64,000 nucleotides of DNA. Origin: Rhododendron vialii (taxonomy: Eukaryota > Streptophyta > Magnoliopsida > Ericales > Ericaceae). Below the pieces are notes generated by a model. It was not told the origin of the DNA. It did no database searches and saw only the letters and a list, made by a program, of their open reading frames with translations. How positions within the stretch are numbered: position 1 is the stretch's first letter; the number at the start of each line of letters is the position of its first letter. The stretch is from contig NC_080568.1 in NCBI RefSeq assembly GCF_030253575.1, forward strand, positions 32,763,001-32,827,000. Reading direction: 5' to 3'. The position numbers and the translations under genes were made by a program. Shown piece after piece: positions 14,208 through 23,520 of this stretch.

Positions 14208-14590
14208 TTTAAGGGCAAAGCTACCTTGGGGCCGGGCAGGCCCCGGCCGCCCGTGATTTTTGAAAGACTGTTATTAATATTACTAATGTAACAGTTTCAT
14301 ATAATCTTAATAATTTTAATTTGATTTAGTAAAAAAATAGATTATTTTATATTCTCATTTCTTAATTTCTTTCATAAACATACAATTAGGCATGTGAGTA
14401 TTGTCGTAGCCTAAGTAAAGGGAACAAAATGATTCATACTGTTTTAAGTTAGAGTAATTATAATGCACAAGTTTCTTATATTGGAAATCAAAAACTCTAT
14501 TGTATACTAATAAGTTTTAGTGTAAATAAAAATGTGCCTATTAAGTTGGTCCCCCACGGTCTAAAATCCTGGTTCCGCCACTATTCACGT
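14208..14590. mobile_element. Probable non-autonomous hAT element
   Basis: The right end read on the minus strand is AGTGGCGGAACCAGGATTTT. This is a terminus I recognise from plant hAT transposons of the TTF/MYM zinc-finger type. The left end (AGGGCAAAGCTACCTTGGGG) resembles it loosely and is followed by a GGGCCGGGCAGGCCCCGGCC segment, also typical of this group. There is no transposase frame. The left boundary is uncertain. Confidence 0.45.
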
Positions 14591-14913
14591 TGACGGTAGG
14601 AAATTCACAATAATTTACTTTCTTGCGACTTAGGAATTTGTGAAGTTTCTCTCTCTCAGTTGATCGAATTGATGAAAAGTAGTATATCGTAAGAATATAA
14701 TTACAGGATTTCAATAAAGAAAAGTCACGTACTTGACGAGATTTGACAATTTAGCATCTCGTTTGAGAGTGTAGATTGGTAGCTAACTTGCTAGTTAGCC
14801 CCAATTGGTTAACCCTCATTGGAGTTGCATTAATGTGGAAAATATTTCTACTGTTTTGTGTGATAAATAAAAATTGTTTAACAAACTTAGCATGATTTTG
14901 AAGTCACTCTATT

Positions 14914-15076
14914 TTTTTTTTCCCACACAATATGATTAGCGGGGTGTATTAGGTTAACACAGGAGGTGTAAGGACTATCCATAACCCTAATTCCAAACTG
15001 TCCACGAATGGACTCGAACCTCCGTCTCCTAAAGGAGGAGAGTGGTAGGTAACTAACTGCACTAGGCAGTGGTTCC
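14914..15076 (-). mobile_element. tRNA-derived SINE with target-site duplication
   Basis: Read on the minus strand, the element has an A-box-like TAGTGCAGTTAG near 15050-15065, a good B box GGTTCGAGTCC at 15010-15020, and an A-run tail at the low-coordinate end. It is flanked by 15-bp direct repeats TGAAGTCACT(C/T)TATT at 14899-14913 and 15077-15091, as expected for target-primed retroposition. The body is about 163 bp. Confidence 0.8.
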
Positions 15077-15432
15077 TGAAGTCACTTTATTTGACCGTTG
15101 ACTCTTGCATGCCCATTTGTTGGTTATGTAGATCAAATTTACCTTTAATGGATATTGACACTATGCCTTTCCCACGTTGAAGCTACCCATGAATCACATT
15201 ATTCTACTGGAATTGGCTCTCAAGCATAATAAGTGGCCATTTATTTCGCTTAAACAAACTATACACCGTACATACATAAGTTGCTTCAATACACAGAGAA
15301 GCACAAGTAAGTATACAACATTTATCTCTCTTCCAACCGGAATACCCGCGAAGTTACACACCATTATTTTACAAATGAAAAACATGGGCGAGCTATCAGT
15401 AGCAGCAAATACGGCATCAAACAGCGTCGAGA

Positions 15433-17890
15433 TTAGTCCTCCTTCTCTTCGCCTTCGGTTTGAAGTTCCGCAGAATCCCAATTGCGAGAACACTCGACTT
15501 TTGCCAAAACCATACCGTCGTCACAACCAATCACAATCCTGTTCGAAGGATAAATGTACCCATTACAATCCTGTTGAAATGATTAAGTAAAAAATACTAC
15601 AAAGTGGCAAAAATAATCTGAAAAACTTACTGTGGTGAACCCTTCATGCAACCAATAGCCCAAACTCTTCCAAGCTCATAGTTCAGTGTGTTCTCAAGCC
15701 TACAAGTAATAGTTTGCAATCCAAAATGAGCCAAACCACATATATCAGAGTGTGTGCTTGCTCAATTTGTGGCGATCATATGAGCACAGATATGTTAAAC
15801 ACAGTACGAAAGTTTACGCTGTTGGGCTCGGATCAGTGTACCTGAAATTTGTTGCATTCCACACGCGAAGTGTCTTATCCTCGGAACCAGTGACTATTAT
15901 AGGGGCTTCTGGATGAACACATACTGCAGTGACATTGTGTGTGTGGCCTTCTAAGGTTTGGACACAGGCTCCGCTCTCATAGTCCCAAACCTGAGATGCA
16001 ATTATAACATATAGTTCAGATATTAAACGGAATTCTTCAGAAATGAAACATTTCTACAGAAATGAAATTCTTCAAGGCCTAATGCAAAAAAAATAAAAAT
16101 AATAAAGACTCATTGGCATACCTTAGCAGCATAATCATCAGAACCAGTGATTATATATGTTTTATCACCACTTGTGAAGAAGTTAACACAATTTATCCCT
16201 TTTGAATGTTCCTCCAGAGTGAAACTTGGATTGGGAGAACCAAGATCCCATACCTGTAAAACAAAGAAACATGCTACAGTTGCAGAGAAACATACCGAAA
16301 AACGCCTATTCCCGTATCAGTTTGTTTAGACCAAGTACTTGATAAAACAGAAACTTTTCGAAACCCGGGAAATTCAAGCCCTGAAGCTATGGCATGCAGT
16401 CAAAAGCCCAACTTGGTTCCCAGCATAGTTGAGAGTTTTGATCATTGGGCTGTTTGTGATCGAATACAGACTTTTCGAGACAAATGCATACCTTTACACT
16501 GCAATCAAGTGATGCACTAGCAAAGACGACGGCATTTTTCGGCTCAAATGCCACTCCCATGACATAATGGGAATGCCCTTCGAATACCCGAGTGCACGCC
16601 CAGTCGTTCTCCCAATCCCAAAGCTTTATCAGCTTGTCATCGGACGCTGACAGAACACATGGCAGGGTAGGGTGCACTGTCACAGACCTGATATAATCCG
16701 TGTGCGCTTCGAATTCTTTAATCTTTTCAGCAGAATTGTAATCGTACACGCGAATAAACTTGTCATCTGATCCTGTAACAATCCATTGTTCCCGTTCTAC
16801 AAATTTCGCCGTTCTCACTGTTAAGTGGAAGAAAAAATGTTCAGCTCAAGTTGATTTAGTAGATAAAAACACACACACCGATGCATAAACTAGAGGCAAG
16901 GGAAAACATAACAACTCAGAGAGATTTTATACCCGGTGACTCTGTGACATCGATAGATTTCTCCATGGCCTGTAAAAATAGATGAATCTTGAGTTAGCCA
17001 TAGATACCTTTCTGAATCCCTGTCGGTAAACATAAGAAACAAATTGCTTACTTGTGACTGGTAGTTCCAGATACAGACTTTTCCTGAATGTAAACTTGCT
17101 AGAATCCTGAAAGATCGAGGCCGTATTCATGAGCTCTATTAACTACAAATGTTAATTTCCCACATTGCACCTTATTTGGATGAAGAAACATTATTTCTAT
17201 TTATACATGTAGCATTAGATGAGTGGCCAAGAAAGCAAAAATATGTTACCATGGCTTTGTCGGATGAAAATCCAGAGACTTAACTCTCTCCGATCGTCGA
17301 TCAAACTCTTTCTGATTAAAACAAAATTAATAACATTAGTGCTCCCAATGATCCCGAAAATAAATGCAAATTCAAAGGCGCGAAGATTGGCATACCTCGA
17401 TTTTAAGTGTGAAATGTTGTTGCTTGCCATTGCCAGCCTTTCAACAAGACAACCATACAAAAAGCTTATTAGTCCAAACACCAATGCAAGGGAATTGCAC
17501 ATTTCAAATCATAATATACAGTATGAGCTTATTCAATTCTGATTCATGGTGATGCAAAAAAATTTAATAAAATCTTGCTCTGACTCGAATTTAGGGCATC
17601 ATGCCGACCCCATAAGGTAATTTATTAACCATAATGGTGGTCGTCTTGGTTTAAAAAAAAGAAAAGAAGAGAGAGACTACGAAAGGCGTCATCGTTTTGT
17701 ATCGAAATGTTGTACAAAATACTAGTTTACGCAGCAATACTCTACAAGAAGAATAGCAATAGTGCATGCGATATACTCTATAAAGTAACATAAGGTTAGT
17801 ACGTGCTCGTGACATACTTTTATCGTACGATGTGAAAATAAAACTTCGACGGTTATTAGGACCGGATCATTCCATGAAATAAATTACCAT
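15433..17890 (-). CDS. WD40-only truncated beta'-COP paralogue
   Basis: Ten exons can be joined: 17888-17890 (ATG only), 17396-17437, 17250-17311, 17052-17106, 16933-16969, 16492-16817, 16122-16253, 15842-15990, 15631-15699 and 15433-15538. They total 981 nt and encode 326 residues. Exons 3 to 9 have exactly the same lengths and phases as the matching exons of the full gene upstream, and all junctions are GT..AG with no frameshift. Repeats include [25 protein letters not shown] and [11 protein letters not shown]. Exon 10 starts like the full gene (IVIGCDDG) but diverges and ends in TAA at 15433-15435; the second propeller and alpha-solenoid are absent. Coding divergence from the full copy looks considerable, yet the frame is open, so it may be expressed; a decaying pseudogene cannot be excluded. 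Confidence 0.8.
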
Positions 17891-18113
17891 TTGCAGGTGT
17901 TGGAGTAGAGGACACCGGAAAATATTGCAAATGTTGCAGAAGGAAAATTAAGGGGTATTTTGCTCTGTGCTTTTTAGTTTGAAGGAGGACAGAAGACCTC
18001 TTTATATAGTGGTGCAAATTGCAATGCTTTGCTGCTAGTGAATAATTTGGACTCCCAAATTCTTCAAACACCATTCCTGTGAGACTTTTCTTTTGTGTTG
18101 TCATACTATGCTG

Positions 18114-18246
18114 ATCCAGCCGTCGATGCTGAAACTTGGCAGAATCAACGGTGGGGATTTAGCTCCAATTGATATGCTGAAACTTATCATGCAATGCTTA
18201 TCCAGCCGTCGATGCTGAAACGTGGCAGAATCAATGGTGGAGATCA
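18114..18246. repeat. Two-copy direct repeat upstream of the truncated gene
   Basis: Units of about 46 bp start at 18114 and 18200 (period 86) and share TCCAGCCGTCGATGCTGAAA, then (C)TTGGCAGAATCAA or CGTGGCAGAATCAA, then GGTGG. They lie 220-360 bp upstream of the ATG of the WD40-only gene, a position where they could matter for transcription; nothing in the sequence proves that. Confidence 0.7.
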
Positions 18247-18418
18247 ACCTCCAGTTTTGATCCACGAGTTTTATACAAGCTTTGGGTTAGGAATATCCGA
18301 GGAAGGTCGGATAATTACGATTTTGCAAGCGTGTTTTCTTAGCTCGAGCGTTGGTCAATTGAACTTTCTTAGAATAGGACATGGATAACTTTTTCTTAAA
18401 TACTTGCTGTTCGGGGCC

Positions 18419-18786
18419 GCCTTTTCTGGCTAAATAATTCGTTTGAATAAATTTTTTGTTCTTATTTAATTTTTTTTTGCATTTATTGTTTTTTATCAAT
18501 CTTTTTGTAGATTATTACTTCATCGTGACAAGAGATATCTAAAAAGAAAAAATTATAATTGAAACCCAATTTTTTTGAATAAAAACAAAAACAAGCCAAT
18601 AAGCCGATTTTTTTTGTCCTTATTAAAAAAAAATTGGATTTCGATGTTAATTTTTTACTTTTAGATTTCTCTCGTCATAATGAAGCAATAATCCAAAAAA
18701 AAAAGGAAAAAAAACTAACAAATGCAAAATAAAAAATGAATAAGGACAAAAAATAATCCAAATGGATTTTCTAGCCAAAAAAAGCC
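18419..18786. repeat. Long-arm foldback MITE
   Basis: The left arm starts GCCTTTTCTGGCTAAATAAT. The reverse complement of the right arm starts GGCTTTTTTTGGCTAGAAAA. Similarity between the arms continues for more than 100 bp, including TTTTGTTCTTATT versus TTTTGTCCTTATT and ATTACTTCATCGTGACAAGA versus ATTGCTTCATTATGACGAGA. The element is about 370 bp, very AT-rich and non-coding. Confidence 0.6.
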
Positions 18787-20699
18787 TTCAATTTCTCATT
18801 TGCCTACGCAAACTCAATTGAATCGACCAATCTATGCTTGCCCATAAATTATAAACATAGGGGAACTGAAATCTGATCCAAATTATGTCCAGAAAAGGTA
18901 GATGTTGCCCTTTTTCTGTCGCATTTTGGACCAAATTTGAAGCGTTAGGGAGTGTTTCCACTAATCTAGAAGTTCTAGTGAGTGAAAATTTCGTAATGTT
19001 TTTCAAATGCAGAACCAGAATACTGGCATGCCCAGATTAGTTTTTCCTCTTGGGAAACATATTATCGTCGCGAAAAAAAAAAAAAAAAACCCCATCTCTC
19101 TAAAACCAAACAAATTATACAATCAGGGTTCCCTATCGCAATTGCCTACGTAGTTCTACTCCTCAGCTTCCACCTAAAAGAAATTTCAAATTTCTATGGC
19201 CTGCTATTGATGCCAGCTGACAAATTCGATGTAACAAAGACTTCAAAAAGTTGGAAGCTCAATCAGTCTTGAGTTCCTCCCAATTCAAGAAAGAAAAATA
19301 AAAACCCGCAGCACCTATCAGCCTTCAAGGAAATCTGTTCTTGCCTGCCTGTCGAGTTTCTCCGATCGGTCAAACATCTGCAAGAAATACCGTAAAATTA
19401 GTTTTCCTGACATTATCGCTTGAAGAAGGAACGAAATTTCTTGCCGTGTTTTGTTTCGCCAAACAGAGAAATGGAAGCATTTGAGTCATTTGACAAATTT
19501 TCCGGGAAACATATCAAAACAGCCAAAAGGAGATTGCAAGCATACAAAGAAACTTTTTACAAACAGGAACTAAAACTTGTGCAAGTACATAAAAGCCAAT
19601 TAATTGATAAACTTTGACAATTTACAGATTGGTTAACTGAGTTGTAAAAAAGGAACATGTATAAAATCACAAAACAAACGTTATTCCGAAAGCCAAATGG
19701 TCAAAACTTCCGAATTCGTGTTGCCAACATTTTCTTTTCTTTGATTCATTGTTCTTGTATGCGTTCGCAATATTCTGCTGTTTTTCGTAGAAAACACCAG
19801 AATTTCGTTACTCCAACAGTTTCATTTTAGTATCTTAGCAAGCGAAAATGTTCCAACCATTTACATTGAACTTGATTATATTTTATTCCTTGCACTTGAA
19901 CAAAAAAACCTCCATGTAAAGCAAGTAATGTTTTCAGAAGGTAAAATTGTAAGCACCAGGCCAAACTAATATGAATTGCATTATTTTCATTTATGATACA
20001 TTAACCAAATAGATGGTCAATGTTAGGCTAAACAGTACGATTCATATACTGAATGAAGAAGGTAAATACATCCATTACAAAACACGAAACAGAATAGTCT
20101 TCCAAAAATCAAGCAAAGTAATTTCCGCCACGCCATAGAATCCAATAACCATGTCAAACAATCAAAATGAAGGAGATGCCTCATCTCATATGTCTAGCTG
20201 GAAGGGGTACAAAAGCCAGGCAAGATGATACCAGCACAAGTATTCTCAATAGAAGTGTACCATTAACAGTTGGATGTTATCAGCAAGGAATTGGAGATGT
20301 CAAAAACAAACAAAAGTACCACATTAGTCACCCGAACTATCCCCGACATACCTACTAAATGTACCCAAGGGCAATCTACAAGGGAATGAGAATACGATTA
20401 AAACAATAGAAAATAAGATCAATATTGACCATAAAAATAGCACCATTTCAGTAATTTAATGCCAGAAAATCAAACTGAAGCGAAAATAAAAGTTGCCTTA
20501 AAATCAATGTATCTCAAGGAAATACCAAAGGCTTGAGAGTAGAATGGAAGTAATAAAGCAGTGGCTGCAGTGCAAAACTGATAACAAATGATCTAATGCG
20601 CAAAACTAGCGGTGAAACATACAAAAACAATGCAGCATATTCAGCCACAGATACCCAACAAATAATGATGATAGAAAAAGGAAACTGATTTTCGCGCTT

Positions 20700-20783
20700 C
20701 ACTTTTTACTGATGGTGCTCCACTTTTAACGTGAAGTTACTAGTAACTTCATGAACAAAGTGGAGCGCCATCAGTAAAAAGTG
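20700..20783. repeat. Foldback element with palindromic core
   Basis: The arms 20700-20726 and 20757-20783 are inverted repeats of 27 bp with one mismatch (CACTTTTTACTGATGG...). Between them sits a perfect palindrome, TGAAGTTACTAGTAACTTCA, at 20732-20751. The surrounding block of about 190 bp is missing from the matching place in the second tandem unit, so it inserted after the duplication or was lost from unit 2. Confidence 0.75.
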
Positions 20784-20892
20784 GAGCACGAACATCAAAA
20801 TCTTAGAAAAAAATGAAACATGGAATAGAACTTGAGGCAACAAATTGTTTGAGTATTTGAGACATAAAAGAAAATCTCTCAAGTAGTCACTC

Positions 20893-21508
20893 TTAGGCAT
20901 AACTAAATAGCAGGGAAAAAGGCATTTGCTTACTTGAACGGTGTCTCGTTATGGGTATTTCTCGCATCTCACGGAATGTTATGCACAAGTATTCACCTAA
21001 CAATGCCATCACTGCAATTCCAGTACCATTCACAATCCACCAAATAATTGACGAAGGCCAACCTCCATACATGATGCATATAAAGAGGTGGATGATGTAG
21101 AGGGTGGCTGAGAAATCTAAGCACTTCTTTGCCCTCTCAACCAAATACAGCATGTAAACAGATCTGCTTCAAAGAAGAAAAAATTCTAACATGAACCACA
21201 CAAATGTTATTCCCATACAAATCAGCAAGGAACTAGTATATGGACACGACAATAATGAGCAAACAAAAGGAAGATGAACCTCACCCTGCTAGCGAACTGA
21301 GCACAAATGATGCTATGACACACCAACCAGTAACCGTAGAAGCAGTGATGGCAGCATAATCAAAGACATACACTAAACTCATCCGAGAGACACGAGTCCC
21401 AACAAGGATTGCCATGAAAACTCCCAGAGTTAGATAGTACAAGCACTGCAGGCAAACAATTTGGACGACGATGAGCCATGGATCCCATAACTTCGCACCA
21501 TAGAACAT
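20893..21508 (-). CDS. SYS1: Protein SYS1 homologue (Golgi membrane protein), copy 1
   Basis: SYS1 is a small four-span Golgi protein that recruits the ARL3/ARFRP1-type small GTPase to trans-Golgi membranes. Exon 1 (21285-21508) begins MFYGAKLWDPWLIVVQIV and ends SFVLSSLA; exon 2 starts at 21163 with GSVYMLYLVERAKKCL and contains the conserved YGGWPSSIIWWIVNGTG. Several hydrophobic spans are clear. If exon 2 is read to its stop at 20893-20895 the protein has 164 residues and ends RHRSSKQMPFSLLFSYA. A good donor (TTCAA then GTAAGC, GT at 20933-20932) suggests that splicing may instead give the short ending after RHRS usual in the family; I could not identify the final mini-exon. Relative to the second copy there is a one-codon insertion (CITFRE versus CVRRE). 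Confidence 0.88.
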
Positions 21509-23383
21509 GATATTAACTGCTACCGAAAGAACCCAACTTCCCAATTCCCTAAAACACCCAAATAGTCCAAAATGAAAAAACCCTTTTCTCTTATATTCAG
21601 CAACCAATTGTGAAAACTTCGAAGCTAAAAATCCAACCCAAACCCATATTCGTAGTGATTTTGATATGAAACAAAATCAACTTTCCTCTCAGAATTACCA
21701 ACCGAATTCTTCATACCAATGCAACTGATGAAACCCTCTCAACTGAAACACAAGTAGGCAAAAAGTCCCTAAATTTCTCACACCCAAATGGTCAAATATA
21801 TCATAACCTCGTTAATTTGGATTTAGACTTGGTTCCCAGAATAATCCAACCAAAGGGTCACTTCCAGAACCCAAATCCTTCAAGTTTCAGATTTCAAACC
21901 CAATCCAAACCAATGTTGATGTGTATCGAATACGCAATTATCAAACAAAGCCCACAGATTCCCAAAGATTTTATCAATGCAACTGATTACAAGCTGACAA
22001 CCCTAAAATTCCCCAACCCAGATCACATTCAAAATTGGTTCCCGAACAATCAAACCAAAGGGTCGATTCCAAAACCCAAATTTTCAAACTTGATTAGTTC
22101 AAAATCGAATCCCGTCCAAACCCGCATCCATATCGATCATAATCATAATCAACTGACCTTTTAAAGCAGAAAGAGATCGACTTTAAGAAATTCAGCAGTT
22201 CGACACGGTCTTAATTGAGGTATTTGGGAAACTCGAGCCGCGATAGATTCAGATGCAACTGGGATTTCAAATCGATGAAATCAGAAGTTTTGGAAAGGGA
22301 GGTACCTAGATCAAGATCGACAGAGGGCCGAGTGGAAGGTTTCTTTCTTCCCTATTGCTTTAAAAATTGGCAAAGGTTACTCGGTACTACACTGAGTCGA
22401 CTCAGTGACTCGTCGTGTGTGTGTGATTTTTGAGAAAGTGGATTTTTTATTTTTTTTGGTCTTAGGTTGGGCTATACTCCTATGTCAACGGAGAATGGCG
22501 GAGTGAGTGAGTTTACAGGATTCAGAGGCAGTCTATAATCCTGAACTCTACCTTTACCCTCTTGCAGAGCTCAAACTCTTGCCTTTACTGAGGGAGGAAG
22601 ATTATCAACTTGACAAACTTGATTTGCTCGAGAGAGTGGACTTGTGAATCTGCTTCAAGGCGTTTTTGTGTTTTTATTGGGCCTACCTCAATAATCGAGA
22701 TCATTTTCTTATTGGATCTGGTTAATAGTGTAGGCATGTAAAATTTCAAAAATTAAAATTTGTGTTCAACAAATAGTACGTCAAAAGTGGGATATCATTT
22801 GATGTGATTTTAGAATATATATTATCAACTTGAAAACAAGAAGGTTGCAGCATCCTATTGAATTCCATTTACAGTTTATTTTGACATGTATCGAAATCAT
22901 ATCAAACCTTTCAGGTACTATTACTTCTTATAGGGCCGGTTGAAACATAACTTTTTTTCCGGCATTAATCGAACTCCCCCTATAGACGATGGGATTGGAT
23001 CCTCAAGAATTAACAGAGGTGTGAATAAGTTCAACCAGACATTCATGACCTATAGTTGTATATAAATGAAAAGGGCAAATAAAAAAGATACTGGTGTATA
23101 AATAAGGGGAGTAATTTTCGCACTCATTTTTTACTAACCACACTCCCCTCTTTGTTTTGAGTGAATGAAATTACCAAAATATCCTTAAATTTTGTACCAA
23201 AATTATTTCATTTGGATAACAAGAAGAAGAAAATATTGAAAAGGGGAAGGTGTTTTGATAACTGCATACACACAAAAATACAGAGAATATTATTATAATA
23301 AATCTATATATCTCCACCCTCATTTTTTAGGCTATGTATCTCTATGTAAATATTGTCTTTCATAATCAAATAAGGATATATAT

Positions 23384-23402
23384 ACACACACACACACACA
23401 CA
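23384..23402. repeat. (AC)n microsatellite
   Basis: An uninterrupted AC repeat of 19 bp, preceded by TATATA, lies at the boundary between the two tandem SYS1 segments. Confidence 0.9.
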
Positions 23403-23520
23403 TTAAAATGATAACTGACCTTTTGTGGTGATTACAACTATAGCGTAGAGTAGTTGGGTATAACAAATAATTTATTTAAATTGAGACTATATTAGATTTC
23501 AACGTGCATCCACTAGTTAC

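Larger units (their letters stand above)
13694..15432. other. Region between the two beta'-COP genes
   Basis: The first 150-250 bases are the 5' leader and promoter of the complete beta'-COP gene, with CT- and GA-rich sequence near 13800-13860. The rest holds a probable non-autonomous hAT element (about 14208-14590) and a SINE (14914-15076), listed separately. The stretch 13960-14070 resembles a dispersed plant repeat (a CCCCTGAGGTTT motif). I see no gene. Confidence 0.6.
17891..18845. other. 5' flank of the truncated beta'-COP paralogue
   Basis: The leader of the truncated gene begins here. The sequence next to the ATG (ACTCCAACACCTGCAAATG on the minus strand) parallels the full copy's leader, which also ends directly at an ATG followed by a GTAA donor. 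The region contains a two-copy direct repeat (18114-18246) and a long foldback MITE (18419-18786). No gene is visible. Confidence 0.5.
18846..23290. repeat. Tandem segmental duplication, unit 1 (contains SYS1 copy 1)
   Basis: Long stretches here recur in the same order and orientation at 23521-27800. Examples are the shared starts AACATAGGGGAACTGAAATC (18854 and 23522), the SYS1 exons, and the AATGAAATTACCAAAATATC stretch near 23165 and 27677. Unit 1 carries sequence absent from unit 2, including about 18870-19090 and the foldback insertion near 20640-20830. Apart from SYS1, 18846-20892 and 21700-23290 hold no recognised gene. The last part before 22450 probably contains the SYS1 leader and promoter. 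Confidence 0.8.

Noticed and set aside
15177-15590. 137-residue plus-strand frame
   Set aside because: It overlaps the last exons of the minus-strand WD40-only gene and has no recognisable domain.
20593-20605. Candidate mini-exon completing SYS1 copy 1
   Set aside because: A good acceptor (CACCGCTAG) is present, but the phase from the donor at 20933 does not give the expected short ending, so I did not include it.
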